This document shows, one piece after another, positions 9,510 through 18,785 of a DNA stretch of 64,000 nucleotides (position 1 is the first letter of the stretch; every line of letters starts with the position of its first letter). The notes below the pieces were generated by a model. It saw only the letters and a list, made by a program, of their open reading frames with translations, was not told the origin of the DNA and ran no database searches. The position numbers and the translations under genes were made by a program. Where the stretch lies: the NCBI RefSeq assembly GCF_015207705.1, contig NZ_JADEWI010000028.1:1-64000 (forward strand). The letters are read 5' to 3'. Source of the DNA: Nostoc sp. LEGE 06077. Its GTDB lineage: Bacteria > Cyanobacteriota > Cyanobacteriia > Cyanobacteriales > Nostocaceae.

Positions 9510-9785
9510 ATGAAACGCAACCTTGCTAAAGCTGTTAGCGCTGGAGTACTAACATTAGGGATGGCAATTGTGCCTTTAACATTGCCTGTACAAGCTCAGG
9601 ACAACACTACTACCACTGGTGATGCACCACGGACAACTACTAGCGATCGCAATGATTTTGATTGGGGTTGGCTAGGATTACTTGGTCTGCTAGGTCTGGG
9701 GGGTTTAGCTGGCAGAAAGCAGAACGATGAACCGACCCGTTATCGTGATCCTAACGCTCCTGGGACTACGAGCTACAGGGACTAG
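9510..9785 (+). CDS. Small exported WGxxGxxG-motif protein
   Basis: This 91-residue protein begins MKRNLAKAVSAGVLTLGMAI, a signal peptide with likely cleavage after VQA (near residue 28). A Thr-rich stretch follows, then a hydrophobic DWGWLGLLGLLGLGGLAGRK segment, the signature of WGxxGxxG-type proteins, and a short charged tail. It is probably exported and associates with a membrane through the Gly/Leu helix. The ATG at 9510 is preferred (AAGGGA upstream) over an ATG 24 nt earlier. Function is unknown. Some members of this group are suspected sorting substrates; a cyanoexosortase lies 6 kb away, but a link is speculative. Confidence 0.75.
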   Translation: MKRNLAKAVSAGVLTLGMAIVPLTLPVQAQDNTTTTGDAPRTTTSDRNDFDWGWLGLLGLLGLGGLAGRKQNDEPTRYRDPNAPGTTSYRD

Positions 9786-9852
9786 TGCAACAAAACATAA
9801 TTCAAAAAATTTGAGAATGAGACTTAGGTGATTTTGATTTTCTGGAAAACTC

Positions 9853-9886
9853 AAATGGGCAAGTTTCCACTTTAACTTGCCCATTT
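9853..9886. terminator. Bidirectional hairpin terminator
   Basis: A perfect 13-bp inverted repeat (AAATGGGCAAGTT / AACTTGCCCATTT) with an 8-nt loop is followed by T residues on the plus strand and preceded by A residues, so it can act on both strands. It sits between the convergent WGxxGxxG gene and ictB. Confidence 0.85.
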
Positions 9887-9893
9887 TTCACTG

Positions 9894-11321
9894 TTAACTA
9901 GTTGCAGACTCTTGGTTAGAGGAATTAATTTGTTGGTTGTAATTTTGATTTAGTGGTATCCAATAGCTGGCAATTAAAGCGACCATCAACCACCAAAGGG
10001 TATTGACTTCAGGCCGGAACCAAATAGTGTCTACTGTACCGTGAGCTAACATCCCCAGCAAAGTAGCACAAGCACCAATTAACCAAAATCCTTGAATATT
10101 GCTCGATTCTCGTAATCTCCGCAGTTGGAGAAAGGCTGTATTAAAGGTGACTAAGATTAGCCACAAAAAACAAGCTAAACCAACAAAGCCAGTTTCTACA
10201 GCTATCTCCAGGAGGATGGAGTAAGCGCTTAAAGCACTATAACGAGGATGTTGGTAAAGGGGGTAGATTTTATTAAAAGTATTATGACCAGGGCCAATAC
10301 CAATGATAGGGCGATCGCGAATCATTTCAAAAACAGCATCCCAAACATTGCGACGATAATTGTTACTGCTATCTTGGCGATCGGCAAAAATACTAAAAAT
10401 CCTTATACGCACTGGCTCCACAAATATAACTGCTAGGAGCAAGACTCCTAGTGTACCTCCCAAAATTATCGGCAGTGACCAAGTACGCCAAAAACGAGGT
10501 AGTTCTAGACTGTGCCAATAAACCAATAACGCGATCGCTGTTAAAATTGCTACGACTAGCCCAATCCACCCACCACGGCTAAAAGTCAAAATTAAGCAAG
10601 CACTATTCACAATTAGCATTGTTAATGCTAAAGCTTTTTTGACCCAACCTTGCCAAGCAAAAATAGCTACTAAACTCAAAACTACAGCTGGCATTAAATA
10701 CCCAGCTAACAAATTAGGATTACCCAAATAACTATAAACCCTGGTTGTCTTAGACAAAGGTGATTCCGGATCTACCCATGTAGCCAATTGGGCAGCGCCA
10801 AAAAACCATTGCCGTAATCCATATACACTAACAATTAGCGATATATGTAGATATAAGGTAATAATCCAAGTTCGCAGACGTGGCGACCTGAGTACCCTAG
10901 CACACAGGGCAAACAGCAATAAATATAGTGTTAATGTCACCAAATCATTCAAAGCGGCCTTTTTCACTGGTGATAATGCTGTAGCGACTACAGCAATTCC
11001 CCAATAAAGCAATACCAACAAGTGAATCGGCGTAACTAACGGAGGATTGGCTGGTATTGGCTCATCAGATAAAGTCAACAATAACCAAAATGCTACACAT
11101 GCTGTCAGCAGTAAACCGATCAATGTACTCGAAACAAAAGGGGCCAGAACATAAATTAAGCTGATTAAGGCAGCTGCAATTATGTCTGCCCACTGAATCA
11201 GAATACTGCTTTGCCGCCACGAGTTGAACAAACCAACTGAACAACGGCGTAGGTAGCTAGTTGCCAAGTATTCTTTGAGTGGTAAATCAGATAAAGTCAA
11301 TCGTTGCCAGACTAAATTCAT
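9894..11321 (-). CDS. ictB: IctB-family putative inorganic carbon / O-antigen ligase-like membrane protein
   Basis: A 475-residue integral membrane protein with roughly 10-12 hydrophobic segments and the Wzy_C/O-antigen-ligase core (GIGPGHNTFNKIYP, then ARYSALSAYSILLEIAVETG in pattern). The N-terminus MNLVWQRLTLSDLP is typical of cyanobacterial IctB. IctB was first proposed as a bicarbonate transporter, but its role is disputed and the fold is that of glycan ligases. The ATG at 11321 fits homologues; a 16-residue upstream extension does not. It lies between a convergent terminator and a pseudokinase gene 300 bp upstream. Confidence 0.85.
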   Translation of the reverse strand: MNLVWQRLTLSDLPLKEYLATSYLRRCSVGLFNSWRQSSILIQWADIIAAALISLIYVLAPFVSSTLIGLLLTACVAFWLLLTLSDEPIPANPPLVTPIHLLVLLYWGIAVVATALSPVKKAALNDLVTLTLYLLLFALCARVLRSPRLRTWIITLYLHISLIVSVYGLRQWFFGAAQLATWVDPESPLSKTTRVYSYLGNPNLLAGYLMPAVVLSLVAIFAWQGWVKKALALTMLIVNSACLILTFSRGGWIGLVVAILTAIALLVYWHSLELPRFWRTWSLPIILGGTLGVLLLAVIFVEPVRIRIFSIFADRQDSSNNYRRNVWDAVFEMIRDRPIIGIGPGHNTFNKIYPLYQHPRYSALSAYSILLEIAVETGFVGLACFLWLILVTFNTAFLQLRRLRESSNIQGFWLIGACATLLGMLAHGTVDTIWFRPEVNTLWWLMVALIASYWIPLNQNYNQQINSSNQESATS

Positions 11322-11622
11322 AAAACACGCTGCATTTAATGAGCAGATCTGCACAAGCAGAACTTGCACTTAATCATAATGCCGGTGATTATAAACAGGT
11401 AACAACAAAGATTGCAAATTTAGTAAAGATGCTTTCGTGCAAAGGCACTATTCCATCTCAGCGAAAATTAGGAATATCTCATCTAAAAAATGGGCAAAAA
11501 ATTGAAATTTAAGGTTTTTATATTTTTACTTCTGCCTCGTGATATTAGTGATGATTTATCAGATGATGCTGATTGAAGGGAATAAATCAGTAGTTGGGTA
11601 AACTCAAAAAAGCAGCTAGTGA

Positions 11623-13176
11623 TTAAATCTCATTCACTACTTCCGTAGTATTAGCAGTTTGTAATGGTAAAGAAAGTACATAACGGTGTCCTGATTCTGC
11701 TGAACCTTGGATCGAAATTTGTCCACCATGCAATTCTGCCAGCTGGCAACTTAACAACAAACCTAAGCTTTCGCGGGACAAACCATTATTACTCTTAACT
11801 AACTCCATATCAGAGTTCACATTTAACAAATCTGAGTAAGAATCATTTAAGTTAGGCGATTGTTCTAATGTGATTGATAAACCACCTAGCTCATCTTGGC
11901 TTGTAGAATAGGTACTGTAAGATGCTGCTTCATTGGCAAGTTCCAGCAGAGATAAGGGATGAAGACGAAAGTAGGGATCAACTTCGGTGATACCATCTCC
12001 CAACCAAGGATGTGAAACCCAAACAGTAATATTAAGTGTGTTTTCCTTGTAAGAGACGTGAATCCTTACAATACTACCTGTAGCCGATAATTGAATCACA
12101 CTGAAAACCATGTGATAAATTATTTGCCGCACTTTGTCTTTATCTAAAGGCCAAATGCGCCCACGCCCAGGTTCTATTGACAGGCGAATATCTTGCTCTC
12201 GACGATTAGCAGGCTCTTCTAGACTATTGATAGCTTGTTGGCATAACATTTCAATGTCTACGGGAGCTAGGTTTAGTGTCTGCGAATTTTCATCGACTGT
12301 TCCTAATTCAGTAATCTCGTTAACTAAAGAAAGTAAATAGCGCCCGCTGTGTTGAATAATTTCTAGATATTCTCTTTGCTTAGTTGTCAAAGGCCCATAA
12401 ATTTCTCTACCTAAGACACTAGCCATACCTAGTACAGATGTTAAAGGCGTGCGTAACTCTTGCGTCAGTTGCCCCAATAGTTCTAGTTTTAGTTGTCTAG
12501 TAGAACGTGATTCTTTTTCTAAACTTGCTGATGTTAGTTTTAGTCCATTGTTGGGTTCTTCATTGATGAACAAAGTACCCGTACTTTTATGATTGCTTTT
12601 TTCTGGTCTATTTTGAAGGAGTCGGTTACGCTCAAATTCACTCATGCTCCAACGAGCAATGATTTGTAAAAATTCAATATCTCGATTTTTAAACTCGCGC
12701 GGAGCCAAATCCATAACTGCCAAGGCACCTAAACAATGCCCGGAAGAATCAATTAATGGCACTCCTAAGTAAGCGCGAATGCCATATTCCTGGACTAATT
12801 TACTAGTGATAATAGTATTATTACTATATTTGTGCGTATCAGTTATTACTAACTCTCTACAAGTTTCTACTACTTGAGTGCAGAAAGATTCTCGGCGCAA
12901 CAACTGACGGCTTTGCGCTAAATGATTCATCAATCCCAGTCTAGATAAACCTACTGCTGATTTGAACCAGTGACGTTCCTGATCCACAAATCCCAGTATG
13001 GAAATTGGTGCTTCCAAAAAATGGGCTGCCGTTTGAGTAGCTTCCTCAAAGACAGGTATTGTTTCGGGTTGCCGCAAACCTAGTTCTGACAGCACTGTAA
13101 GGCGCTGTTGTTCTCTCGTTTCCTGAGAAGCCCAACCATCCTTAAGAGCAAATAATTTGTTTTCAGGCTCTACCAT
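11623..13176 (-). CDS. GAF-domain protein with degenerate histidine-kinase core
   Basis: An N-terminal GAF domain (about residues 20-185; FLEAPISILGFVDQERHWFK, AYLGVPLIDSSGHCLGALAV) is followed by a HisKA-like helix and a HATPase-like region. In the H-box the usual SHELRTPL reads TQELRTPL, so the phospho-acceptor His is replaced by Gln (about residue 240). The N-box (RQIIYHMVFSVIQLS) lacks its Asn, and no clear DxGxG G1 box is present. The C-terminal GGQISIQGSAESGHRYVLSLPL resembles the end of the ATPase domain. It is therefore probably a non-catalytic sensor or a regulator of another kinase. The start could be the ATG at 13176 or a GTG 6 nt upstream. Confidence 0.8.
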   Translation of the reverse strand: MVEPENKLFALKDGWASQETREQQRLTVLSELGLRQPETIPVFEEATQTAAHFLEAPISILGFVDQERHWFKSAVGLSRLGLMNHLAQSRQLLRRESFCTQVVETCRELVITDTHKYSNNTIITSKLVQEYGIRAYLGVPLIDSSGHCLGALAVMDLAPREFKNRDIEFLQIIARWSMSEFERNRLLQNRPEKSNHKSTGTLFINEEPNNGLKLTSASLEKESRSTRQLKLELLGQLTQELRTPLTSVLGMASVLGREIYGPLTTKQREYLEIIQHSGRYLLSLVNEITELGTVDENSQTLNLAPVDIEMLCQQAINSLEEPANRREQDIRLSIEPGRGRIWPLDKDKVRQIIYHMVFSVIQLSATGSIVRIHVSYKENTLNITVWVSHPWLGDGITEVDPYFRLHPLSLLELANEAASYSTYSTSQDELGGLSITLEQSPNLNDSYSDLLNVNSDMELVKSNNGLSRESLGLLLSCQLAELHGGQISIQGSAESGHRYVLSLPLQTANTTEVVNEI

Positions 13177-13879
13177 TGCCACCGCTACCTTGATAATTCG
13201 TCGATATTGTAATATATATAACCACTGTTTCCGGGTTATGGTTTCCTATTGTTAAGCATTCCCCAATTTTGCCCTCGACAAACAATAATTGCATAGAAAT
13301 TTTATACAACTGTGGAAAATACGGTGATCTAGTAGAATGTCTAGATTACTCAAAGTTTTAATGTCAAGCAACGTTAGTTTTAAACTTCACCAGGGTAATC
13401 TAATCTTAGAGTTTGTATAAAAGTATTGTTTCAGTATTAGTTCTATACATAAAGGAAAAATAGGAGTTTTTGTCATACTTATGCAAGCATTGTTGATTTA
13501 AAATCTAACTTTTACGTATAATCACGGCTGCTAATTTCATCACAGCTTGAGCATTTTTGATATTTTTATTAGGTTAAATATTACACCAGTTAATTTATGG
13601 CAATAATCAATCGTAGGTGGGCAATGTGGAAAAGTTATTCAAAAACTTATTTTTATGTTGTGGACATTACAGCTTGAACGAAAAATATGCTCATATTTAA
13701 AGTTGTTTTCTATTAATAAACAGCTTGTTTTAAATGTGCTACCCACATTTAAAACAAGCTGTTTGTAGAAAAAAATATCAAAAATTTACTGATGGTTTAC
13801 AAAGAAAAATCGTTTAAAGTTTATGTTTAAACAGATTCTTGAAAATATTTGACACCTAAAATTTGAGGCGAAATTATCA
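13177..13879. other. Long AT-rich intergenic region with a perfect hairpin
   Basis: About 700 bp between divergent genes. Apart from the hairpin at 13718-13764 I see no protein-coding frame. It must carry the promoters for the pseudokinase (minus) and the aminotransferase (plus), and has room for a small RNA ending at the hairpin. Confidence 0.5.
13718..13764. repeat. Perfect 21-bp inverted repeat (hairpin)
   Basis: The arms 13718-13738 and 13744-13764 are exact complements (left arm starts AAACAGCTTGTTTTAAATGT) around a 5-nt loop. On the plus strand it is followed by GTAGAAAAAAA rather than a T tract, so it is not a classic terminator there. It may be a transcript end, a protein-binding palindrome, or a degenerate mobile repeat. 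Confidence 0.8.
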
Positions 13880-15046
13880 ATGAATAAAATTGCTGTGAGA
13901 GTTCCTTTTGTAGACCTAAATTTACAACATCAACCAATTCAAAATCAATTAAAACAAGCAATTAGTGGTGTATTAAATCGGGGAGACTTCATTTTAGGTA
14001 AAGCAGTTGCAGATTTTGAGACAGCATTTGCTATAGCATCTGGTGCAGAATATGGTGTGGGTGTGGCATCAGGAACAGATGCGATCGCTCTGGGTTTACA
14101 AGCTTGCAATATTGGTGTGGGTGATGAAGTCATTCTCCCAGCCAACACCTTTGTTGCCACATTAATCGGAGTATTACGTGTTGGCGCTAAACCAATTCTT
14201 GTTGATTGCGATCCTCAGACAGCCTTAATTGATTTAGCAGCAGCAGCTAAGGTAGTGACTGCCCAGACTAAAGCGATTATTCCTGTACATTTATATGGGC
14301 AGATGGTATCACCAAAACAATTATTAGATTTTGCAGCTACCCACAAACTATTAATTTTTGAAGATGCAGCCCAGGCGCACCTAGCTGAACGGGAAGGTTA
14401 TCGGGCTGGTTCTGTGGGTATTGCTGCGGCTTTTAGCTTTTACCCCAGTAAGAATTTAGGGGCTTTTGGCGATGGCGGAATGCTCATCACCAAAAATCCA
14501 GAGATTGCCCAAAAGATGGTGCGCTTACGCAACTACGGTGCAGCCCAAAAATATGTTCATGTCGAACCAGGGACTAATAGCCGCTTAGATACCTTGCAAG
14601 CAGCAGTGTTGCTGGCAAAGTTACCTCATTTACAACAGTGGAATGGCGATCGCAATTCCATTGCCCAACAGTACGATACAGAATTAGCCCCTTTAGCAGC
14701 AGCTGGCATTATCCCTATTCAAAATCACAGTAGTGCCGGACACGTTTATCATCTCTACGTCATTAAAATTGATGATACTTGTTCGGTTGAACGCCAGCAA
14801 ATTCAAGACAAACTTACCGCAGCCGGAATTCAAACCGGAATTCACTATCCCATTCCTTGCCATCTGCAACCAGCATTTACCTACTTAGGCTATCAACAGG
14901 GAGATTTTCCCCAATCGGAAAAACTCGCCAAGCAAATATTATCTTTACCCATGTATCCTGGTTTAAGTAGTAGTCAAATTAAAGAAGTCGTGGCAGAGAT
15001 TACATCAATTATGAGTGGCGAACAACAACAGTTGTTATCCGTTTAA
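13880..15046 (+). CDS. DegT/DnrJ/EryC1/StrS-family sugar aminotransferase
   Basis: This PLP-dependent enzyme transaminates nucleotide-activated keto-sugars, usually for surface polysaccharides. The 388 residues show VASGTDAIALGLQA (PLP phosphate binding), the aspartate in FEDAAQAHLAE, and the lysine that forms the internal aldimine in FSFYPSKNLGAFGDGG (about residue 190). The end GIHYPIPCHLQPAF is also typical. Closest types are WecE- or FdtB-like, but the substrate cannot be told from sequence. It precedes the cyanoexosortase and polysaccharide export genes on the same strand, which supports a role in exopolysaccharide synthesis. Confidence 0.92.
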   Translation: MNKIAVRVPFVDLNLQHQPIQNQLKQAISGVLNRGDFILGKAVADFETAFAIASGAEYGVGVASGTDAIALGLQACNIGVGDEVILPANTFVATLIGVLRVGAKPILVDCDPQTALIDLAAAAKVVTAQTKAIIPVHLYGQMVSPKQLLDFAATHKLLIFEDAAQAHLAEREGYRAGSVGIAAAFSFYPSKNLGAFGDGGMLITKNPEIAQKMVRLRNYGAAQKYVHVEPGTNSRLDTLQAAVLLAKLPHLQQWNGDRNSIAQQYDTELAPLAAAGIIPIQNHSSAGHVYHLYVIKIDDTCSVERQQIQDKLTAAGIQTGIHYPIPCHLQPAFTYLGYQQGDFPQSEKLAKQILSLPMYPGLSSSQIKEVVAEITSIMSGEQQQLLSV

Positions 15047-15049
15047 CAA

Positions 15050-15224
15050 CCAAGAATTCAGGAGTCAGGCTTCTTTATAAGACCCTCCGCGAACGCCGTC
15101 AGCGTCAACCAAGTGGAGCCAGAATTCATCATTGAATTTCTAACTCCTGATGGGTGAATCAACAATCAAAGATTCGCACCTCATCTTTGGATTTTCTGAC
15201 TTCTGAATTCTGAATTCTTTTTTA
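15050..15224. repeat. Intergenic inverted/tandem repeats
   Basis: Contains GAATTCAGGAGTCAGG (15053 on) and a partly complementary CTAACTCCTGATGG near 15140, and a short tandem TCTGAATTCTGAATTC near 15205. This is typical of spacer repeats in Nostoc-type genomes. It separates the aminotransferase from the exosortase gene. Confidence 0.5.
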
Positions 15225-15237
15225 ATGACTTAAAATC

Positions 15238-16137
15238 ATGGCACTTCCGCAACACATTCAAATTAGAAGCACACAACAATTACTGAGCATAGCAATTTTA
15301 GGCGTTTTGGGATTACTTTATGTGCCGATATTGCTGCACTGGCTTGATGGTTGGTTAAATAAAAGTATCAGTATCGAACACGAGTATTTTAGCCACGGAA
15401 TTATTGGTTTACCGTTTGCAGCTTACCTGAGTTGGTTGAATCGCAAACAGTGGCAACGTTTACCAGACAGCACTCATCCTATGGGTGCTTTTTTGCTTTT
15501 AATCGGCGGAGTGTTTTATCTTAGCGGTATCGCCGAGTGGGTTAACCTTTCTTTGCCCATCATTCTCATAGGATTGTGTCTGTGGTTTAAGGGCGTAGTC
15601 GGCTTGCGATTACAAAGTTTTCCCTTGATACTATTATTTTTGGCAACCCCCACTTTTGTTCCATATCTATTGGTTCCTTACACCTTACCCTTGCAAAGTT
15701 TTATCGCTGGTACAGCCGGATTCATCCTCAATCAAATTGGGATGCAAGTTACCGTTGATGAAATTAATATTTATGTTAGCGGACGCATTGTGGAAGTAGC
15801 ACCCTATTGCGCGGGGCTAAAAATGTTGTTTACGACTCTCTACGTCAGCTTAATGTTACTGTATTGGACTGGTGCATTGGCTTCACGCCGGATTAGTGTT
15901 TGGTTTGTATGTATTGCTATTGTTATTAGCGTGACTGCCAATATTATTCGTAACACCTTCCTCAGTTACTTTCACGGCACAGGTAACGAAGCCGCATTTA
16001 AATGGTTACACGATAGTTGGGGCGGTGATCTGTATTCTGCTTGTATGCTTTTATTATTGGTACCCTTACTGAACTGGATGAACAGCAATTTTGCAGCAGA
16101 GCCAGAAATTGCAGAACCTATAGAAGAGCAAGACTAA
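15238..16137 (+). CDS. Cyanoexosortase (exosortase family, probably type B)
   Basis: A polytopic membrane protein of the exosortase/archaeosortase family, thought to process C-terminal sorting signals at the membrane in bacteria that make exopolysaccharide. The triad is visible: Cys in VAPYCAGLKML (about residue 191), Arg in NIIRNTF (about 238) and His in WLHDSWGGD (about 258). About eight hydrophobic segments are present in 299 residues. The next gene resembles the partner protein of the cyanobacterial type-B system, and polysaccharide export genes follow, so cyanoexosortase B is the best guess; type A is possible. No PEP-CTERM substrate was seen in the window. Confidence 0.85.
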   Translation: MALPQHIQIRSTQQLLSIAILGVLGLLYVPILLHWLDGWLNKSISIEHEYFSHGIIGLPFAAYLSWLNRKQWQRLPDSTHPMGAFLLLIGGVFYLSGIAEWVNLSLPIILIGLCLWFKGVVGLRLQSFPLILLFLATPTFVPYLLVPYTLPLQSFIAGTAGFILNQIGMQVTVDEINIYVSGRIVEVAPYCAGLKMLFTTLYVSLMLLYWTGALASRRISVWFVCIAIVISVTANIIRNTFLSYFHGTGNEAAFKWLHDSWGGDLYSACMLLLLVPLLNWMNSNFAAEPEIAEPIEEQD

Positions 16138-16354
16138 CAAAGCATTTAAAGTCGTGACGTTATTCACTCACTCTACAAGTATTCTGCAATAATGCGATCG
16201 CCAAGGTGAGAATTACTTCGCTTCTCTGGAAACGCAACCAAACTGCTATTGTCTTAACTTTCATCAATCCCCACTCATAGAGACTGCTACTTTTACTGAA
16301 CTCAGAGTGCCATTTTTTAAGTAAAATCTTGCGTAAATATCGCAAATTTTACTG

Positions 16355-17077
16355 ATGATTTCCTTTTCTAAGGTTCTCAAAGAAAAACAGTTCACTTATG
16401 TAGTAGTTCTTGTATTATTGCTACTGCTATTGGCGATGGGTGGAGTTCCCGGATACTTCACAGGACGCTGGGAATGGAAACAGCCATCACCTGTTACCAC
16501 CCTCAAGGAATTAAAAAAAATTCGGAAGACGGGATTAACCATTCCTGGCTGGGAAACGGTTCAACAAAGCGAACAACAAGTTGGCGAGCATAAATGGTCG
16601 TTGCAAATTCTCAAACAAGCCAGTTCACAAACTCAGGTAGTATTGCTATTACTGCCACAAAATGGGCCGAAGGATCAACCTGAAGTGGAATGGACGGAGA
16701 TTAACGGCTGGGGTCGGTTGCGCTGGGGAAAATGGGATCTAGCTCAAGAACGTTCTCTGGAATTTTCGGTGAAACAGTCCCAAACTTCAAATTCCCATCC
16801 AGAAGCGCGAGTCAAGGCTAGATTTTTTCGCGTTTCGACAAAACAAGATACCTTTGCTGCTTTGCAATGGTATGCTTTCCGCAATGGTGGAGACCCATCA
16901 CCTTTAAACTGGTTTGTGACAGATCAATTGGCACAGTGGCAGAAACATCGGATTCCTTGGGTGGCGGTGAGTATTCTGATACCGATGGAGCCTTTTGGAG
17001 AAGTAGAAAATACTCGGTCTTTAGCGCAGTCTTTGGGTGAAGCGGTGCAAACAGCATTGATGGTAAACGCTATCTAG
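16355..17077 (+). CDS. Cyanoexosortase-associated (type B system) protein
   Basis: A 240-residue protein with one N-terminal membrane anchor (VVVLVLLLLLLAMGGVPGYF, about residues 15-35) followed by a soluble domain with WEWKQPSPVTTL, GLTIPGWE and INGWGRLRWGKW. Adjacent position, size and architecture match the protein that accompanies cyanoexosortase B; it is also reminiscent of EpsI-type (DUF3485) partners. The domain presumably faces the periplasm and assists the exosortase or the glycan machinery. Its role is otherwise unknown. Confidence 0.75.
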   Translation: MISFSKVLKEKQFTYVVVLVLLLLLLAMGGVPGYFTGRWEWKQPSPVTTLKELKKIRKTGLTIPGWETVQQSEQQVGEHKWSLQILKQASSQTQVVLLLLPQNGPKDQPEVEWTEINGWGRLRWGKWDLAQERSLEFSVKQSQTSNSHPEARVKARFFRVSTKQDTFAALQWYAFRNGGDPSPLNWFVTDQLAQWQKHRIPWVAVSILIPMEPFGEVENTRSLAQSLGEAVQTALMVNAI

Positions 17078-17277
17078 CCAAGTATGTTTGAAAATATCAG
17101 AAATCAACTAGTGATGTTGAGAACCTGTTATCTTTGAACAAACAATTTCGGAGACTAGCAGAATAAAAATTTTTAGGCTTTTCTATAATCAATTCGGCAA
17201 CTCAAAACAAACATAAAAATTATTTCCAACGTACACGACTTGGTAGAACCAATTCTCAATACAGCTTTACTGCACCG

Positions 17278-18690
17278 ATGTTTATAGCTTCCCATCCTTA
17301 TATACGTGCATTTAGCACTTTATGTTTTGTCAGTTTTCAGGCAGGTGTTTTTCTCACAAATACTGTCCAACCTGTTGTTGCTCAAGCTTTACCATCTCCT
17401 GAAACATCTCCAGGGCAACAATTTCCGGTGCTACCTCCGGCAAATCCAGCAGCGGAAGAATCACCCCTCCAACCGCCTGCGCCACCGCCAAATGCTGACG
17501 GTGTAATTCCAGGTGAAAGCAGCGAAGCTTCTTCCCAACTCAACCGTTATCTGTTAGGGCCGGGAGATGTAATTAGTGTGGCGTTTCAGCGTCCTCCCGG
17601 TGCTTATCGCTTAGGGCCGGGAGATTCGATTAATGTTGTGGTTCAACGCTTCCCTGATTTAAGTTTTCCCGCTTCAATTAATCCAGAAGGTAATATTGCA
17701 GTGCCACTACTAGGTACAGTGCCACTACAAGGTTTAACTTTGCTAGAAGCTCAAGAAAGAATTCGGTTGTTATTCAATCGTTATGTAGTTAATCCTATAG
17801 TTGTATTGTCCTTGACTGGTCTACGTCAGGATTTGAGTTTTCAAGCGCAAATTAGCCCCGAAGGCAATATTGTTGTGCCACAGGTGGGAATATTATCTAT
17901 ACAAGGCTTAAGTTTGGCAGAAGCTCAAGAAAAAATTCGCTTAAGTTTGAGTCGCGTCACGGTTGATCCAGCGATCGCCGTATCTCTATTCTCACCACGA
18001 CCTGTACAAATTACAATTAGTGGCGAAGTTTTTCGTCCAGGAATTTATCCTGTCAGTTCTACTACACCTAGAGTTGCTGATGCTTTACTGATAGCTGGCG
18101 GTTCGACGATGAACGCCGACCTCAGACAAGTGCAAGTGCGTCGAAAATTAATGGATGGTTCTGTAATTGCCCAAAATATTGACCTCTATGCAGCCTTGCA
18201 AAATGGTGGTTCAGTACCAAATTTGCGCTTGCAAGATGGGGATGCAGTGATCATACCCCGTCGAGAAGTCGGTAATGATGATGGTTATGACCGGAATTTA
18301 ATCGCTCGCTCATCTTTGGCTGTACCACAGATTCGAGTCCGGTTGTTAAACTATGCGGCTGGTGGACTTGTGACGCAAACTCTACCGAATGGCAGTACTT
18401 TTATTGATGCTTTGGGAGGGATTAATTTAGATACAGCTAACCTGCGAGATATTGCCTTAATTCGATTTGACCCAGAACGCGGTCGCGCAATTACGCAAAA
18501 ACTGGATGCCAAAAAAGCACTTTCTGGTGATATCTCTCAAAATGTCCCCTTACAAGATAATGATGTTATTGTTGTTGGTCGCAACTTAATTACCAGAATT
18601 ACTAATATCTTTAGTACAATTACTCGCCCGTTCTTTGATGTTCAAAGTTTTATCCGCTTCTTTCAATTTTTTGGTGGTAGCTCAAATTAG
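17278..18690 (+). CDS. Polysaccharide export protein (Wza/SLBB family)
   Basis: This is a predicted outer-membrane/periplasmic export channel component. A signal peptide spans about residues 1-36 (cleavage near VVAQA), followed by a Pro-rich spacer. Two poly-export beta units follow (INPEGNIAVPLLGTVPLQGL and ISPEGNIVVPQVGILSIQGL), then SLBB domains (ITISGEVFRPGIYPV, DALLIAGG). The LGPGD motif that opens the poly-export domain occurs twice within 20 residues, a sign of internal duplication. There is no lipobox cysteine, unlike E. coli Wza. The gene lies just upstream of the Wzc-like gene, as in typical export operons. Confidence 0.9.
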   Translation: MFIASHPYIRAFSTLCFVSFQAGVFLTNTVQPVVAQALPSPETSPGQQFPVLPPANPAAEESPLQPPAPPPNADGVIPGESSEASSQLNRYLLGPGDVISVAFQRPPGAYRLGPGDSINVVVQRFPDLSFPASINPEGNIAVPLLGTVPLQGLTLLEAQERIRLLFNRYVVNPIVVLSLTGLRQDLSFQAQISPEGNIVVPQVGILSIQGLSLAEAQEKIRLSLSRVTVDPAIAVSLFSPRPVQITISGEVFRPGIYPVSSTTPRVADALLIAGGSTMNADLRQVQVRRKLMDGSVIAQNIDLYAALQNGGSVPNLRLQDGDAVIIPRREVGNDDGYDRNLIARSSLAVPQIRVRLLNYAAGGLVTQTLPNGSTFIDALGGINLDTANLRDIALIRFDPERGRAITQKLDAKKALSGDISQNVPLQDNDVIVVGRNLITRITNIFSTITRPFFDVQSFIRFFQFFGGSSN

Positions 18691-18785
18691 TGCATATCAT
18701 TTGTTTGGCCTGATGACATCAAAAAATGACCCTTGACTATTGACTATTAACAGCATTCTCTCGCTTATTTCTATATGCCTCTGCT

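Noticed and set aside
16160-16345. Minus-strand frame of 61 codons between exosortase and partner gene
   Set aside because: It lies in a short spacer between two cotranscribed genes on the other strand and resembles no protein.
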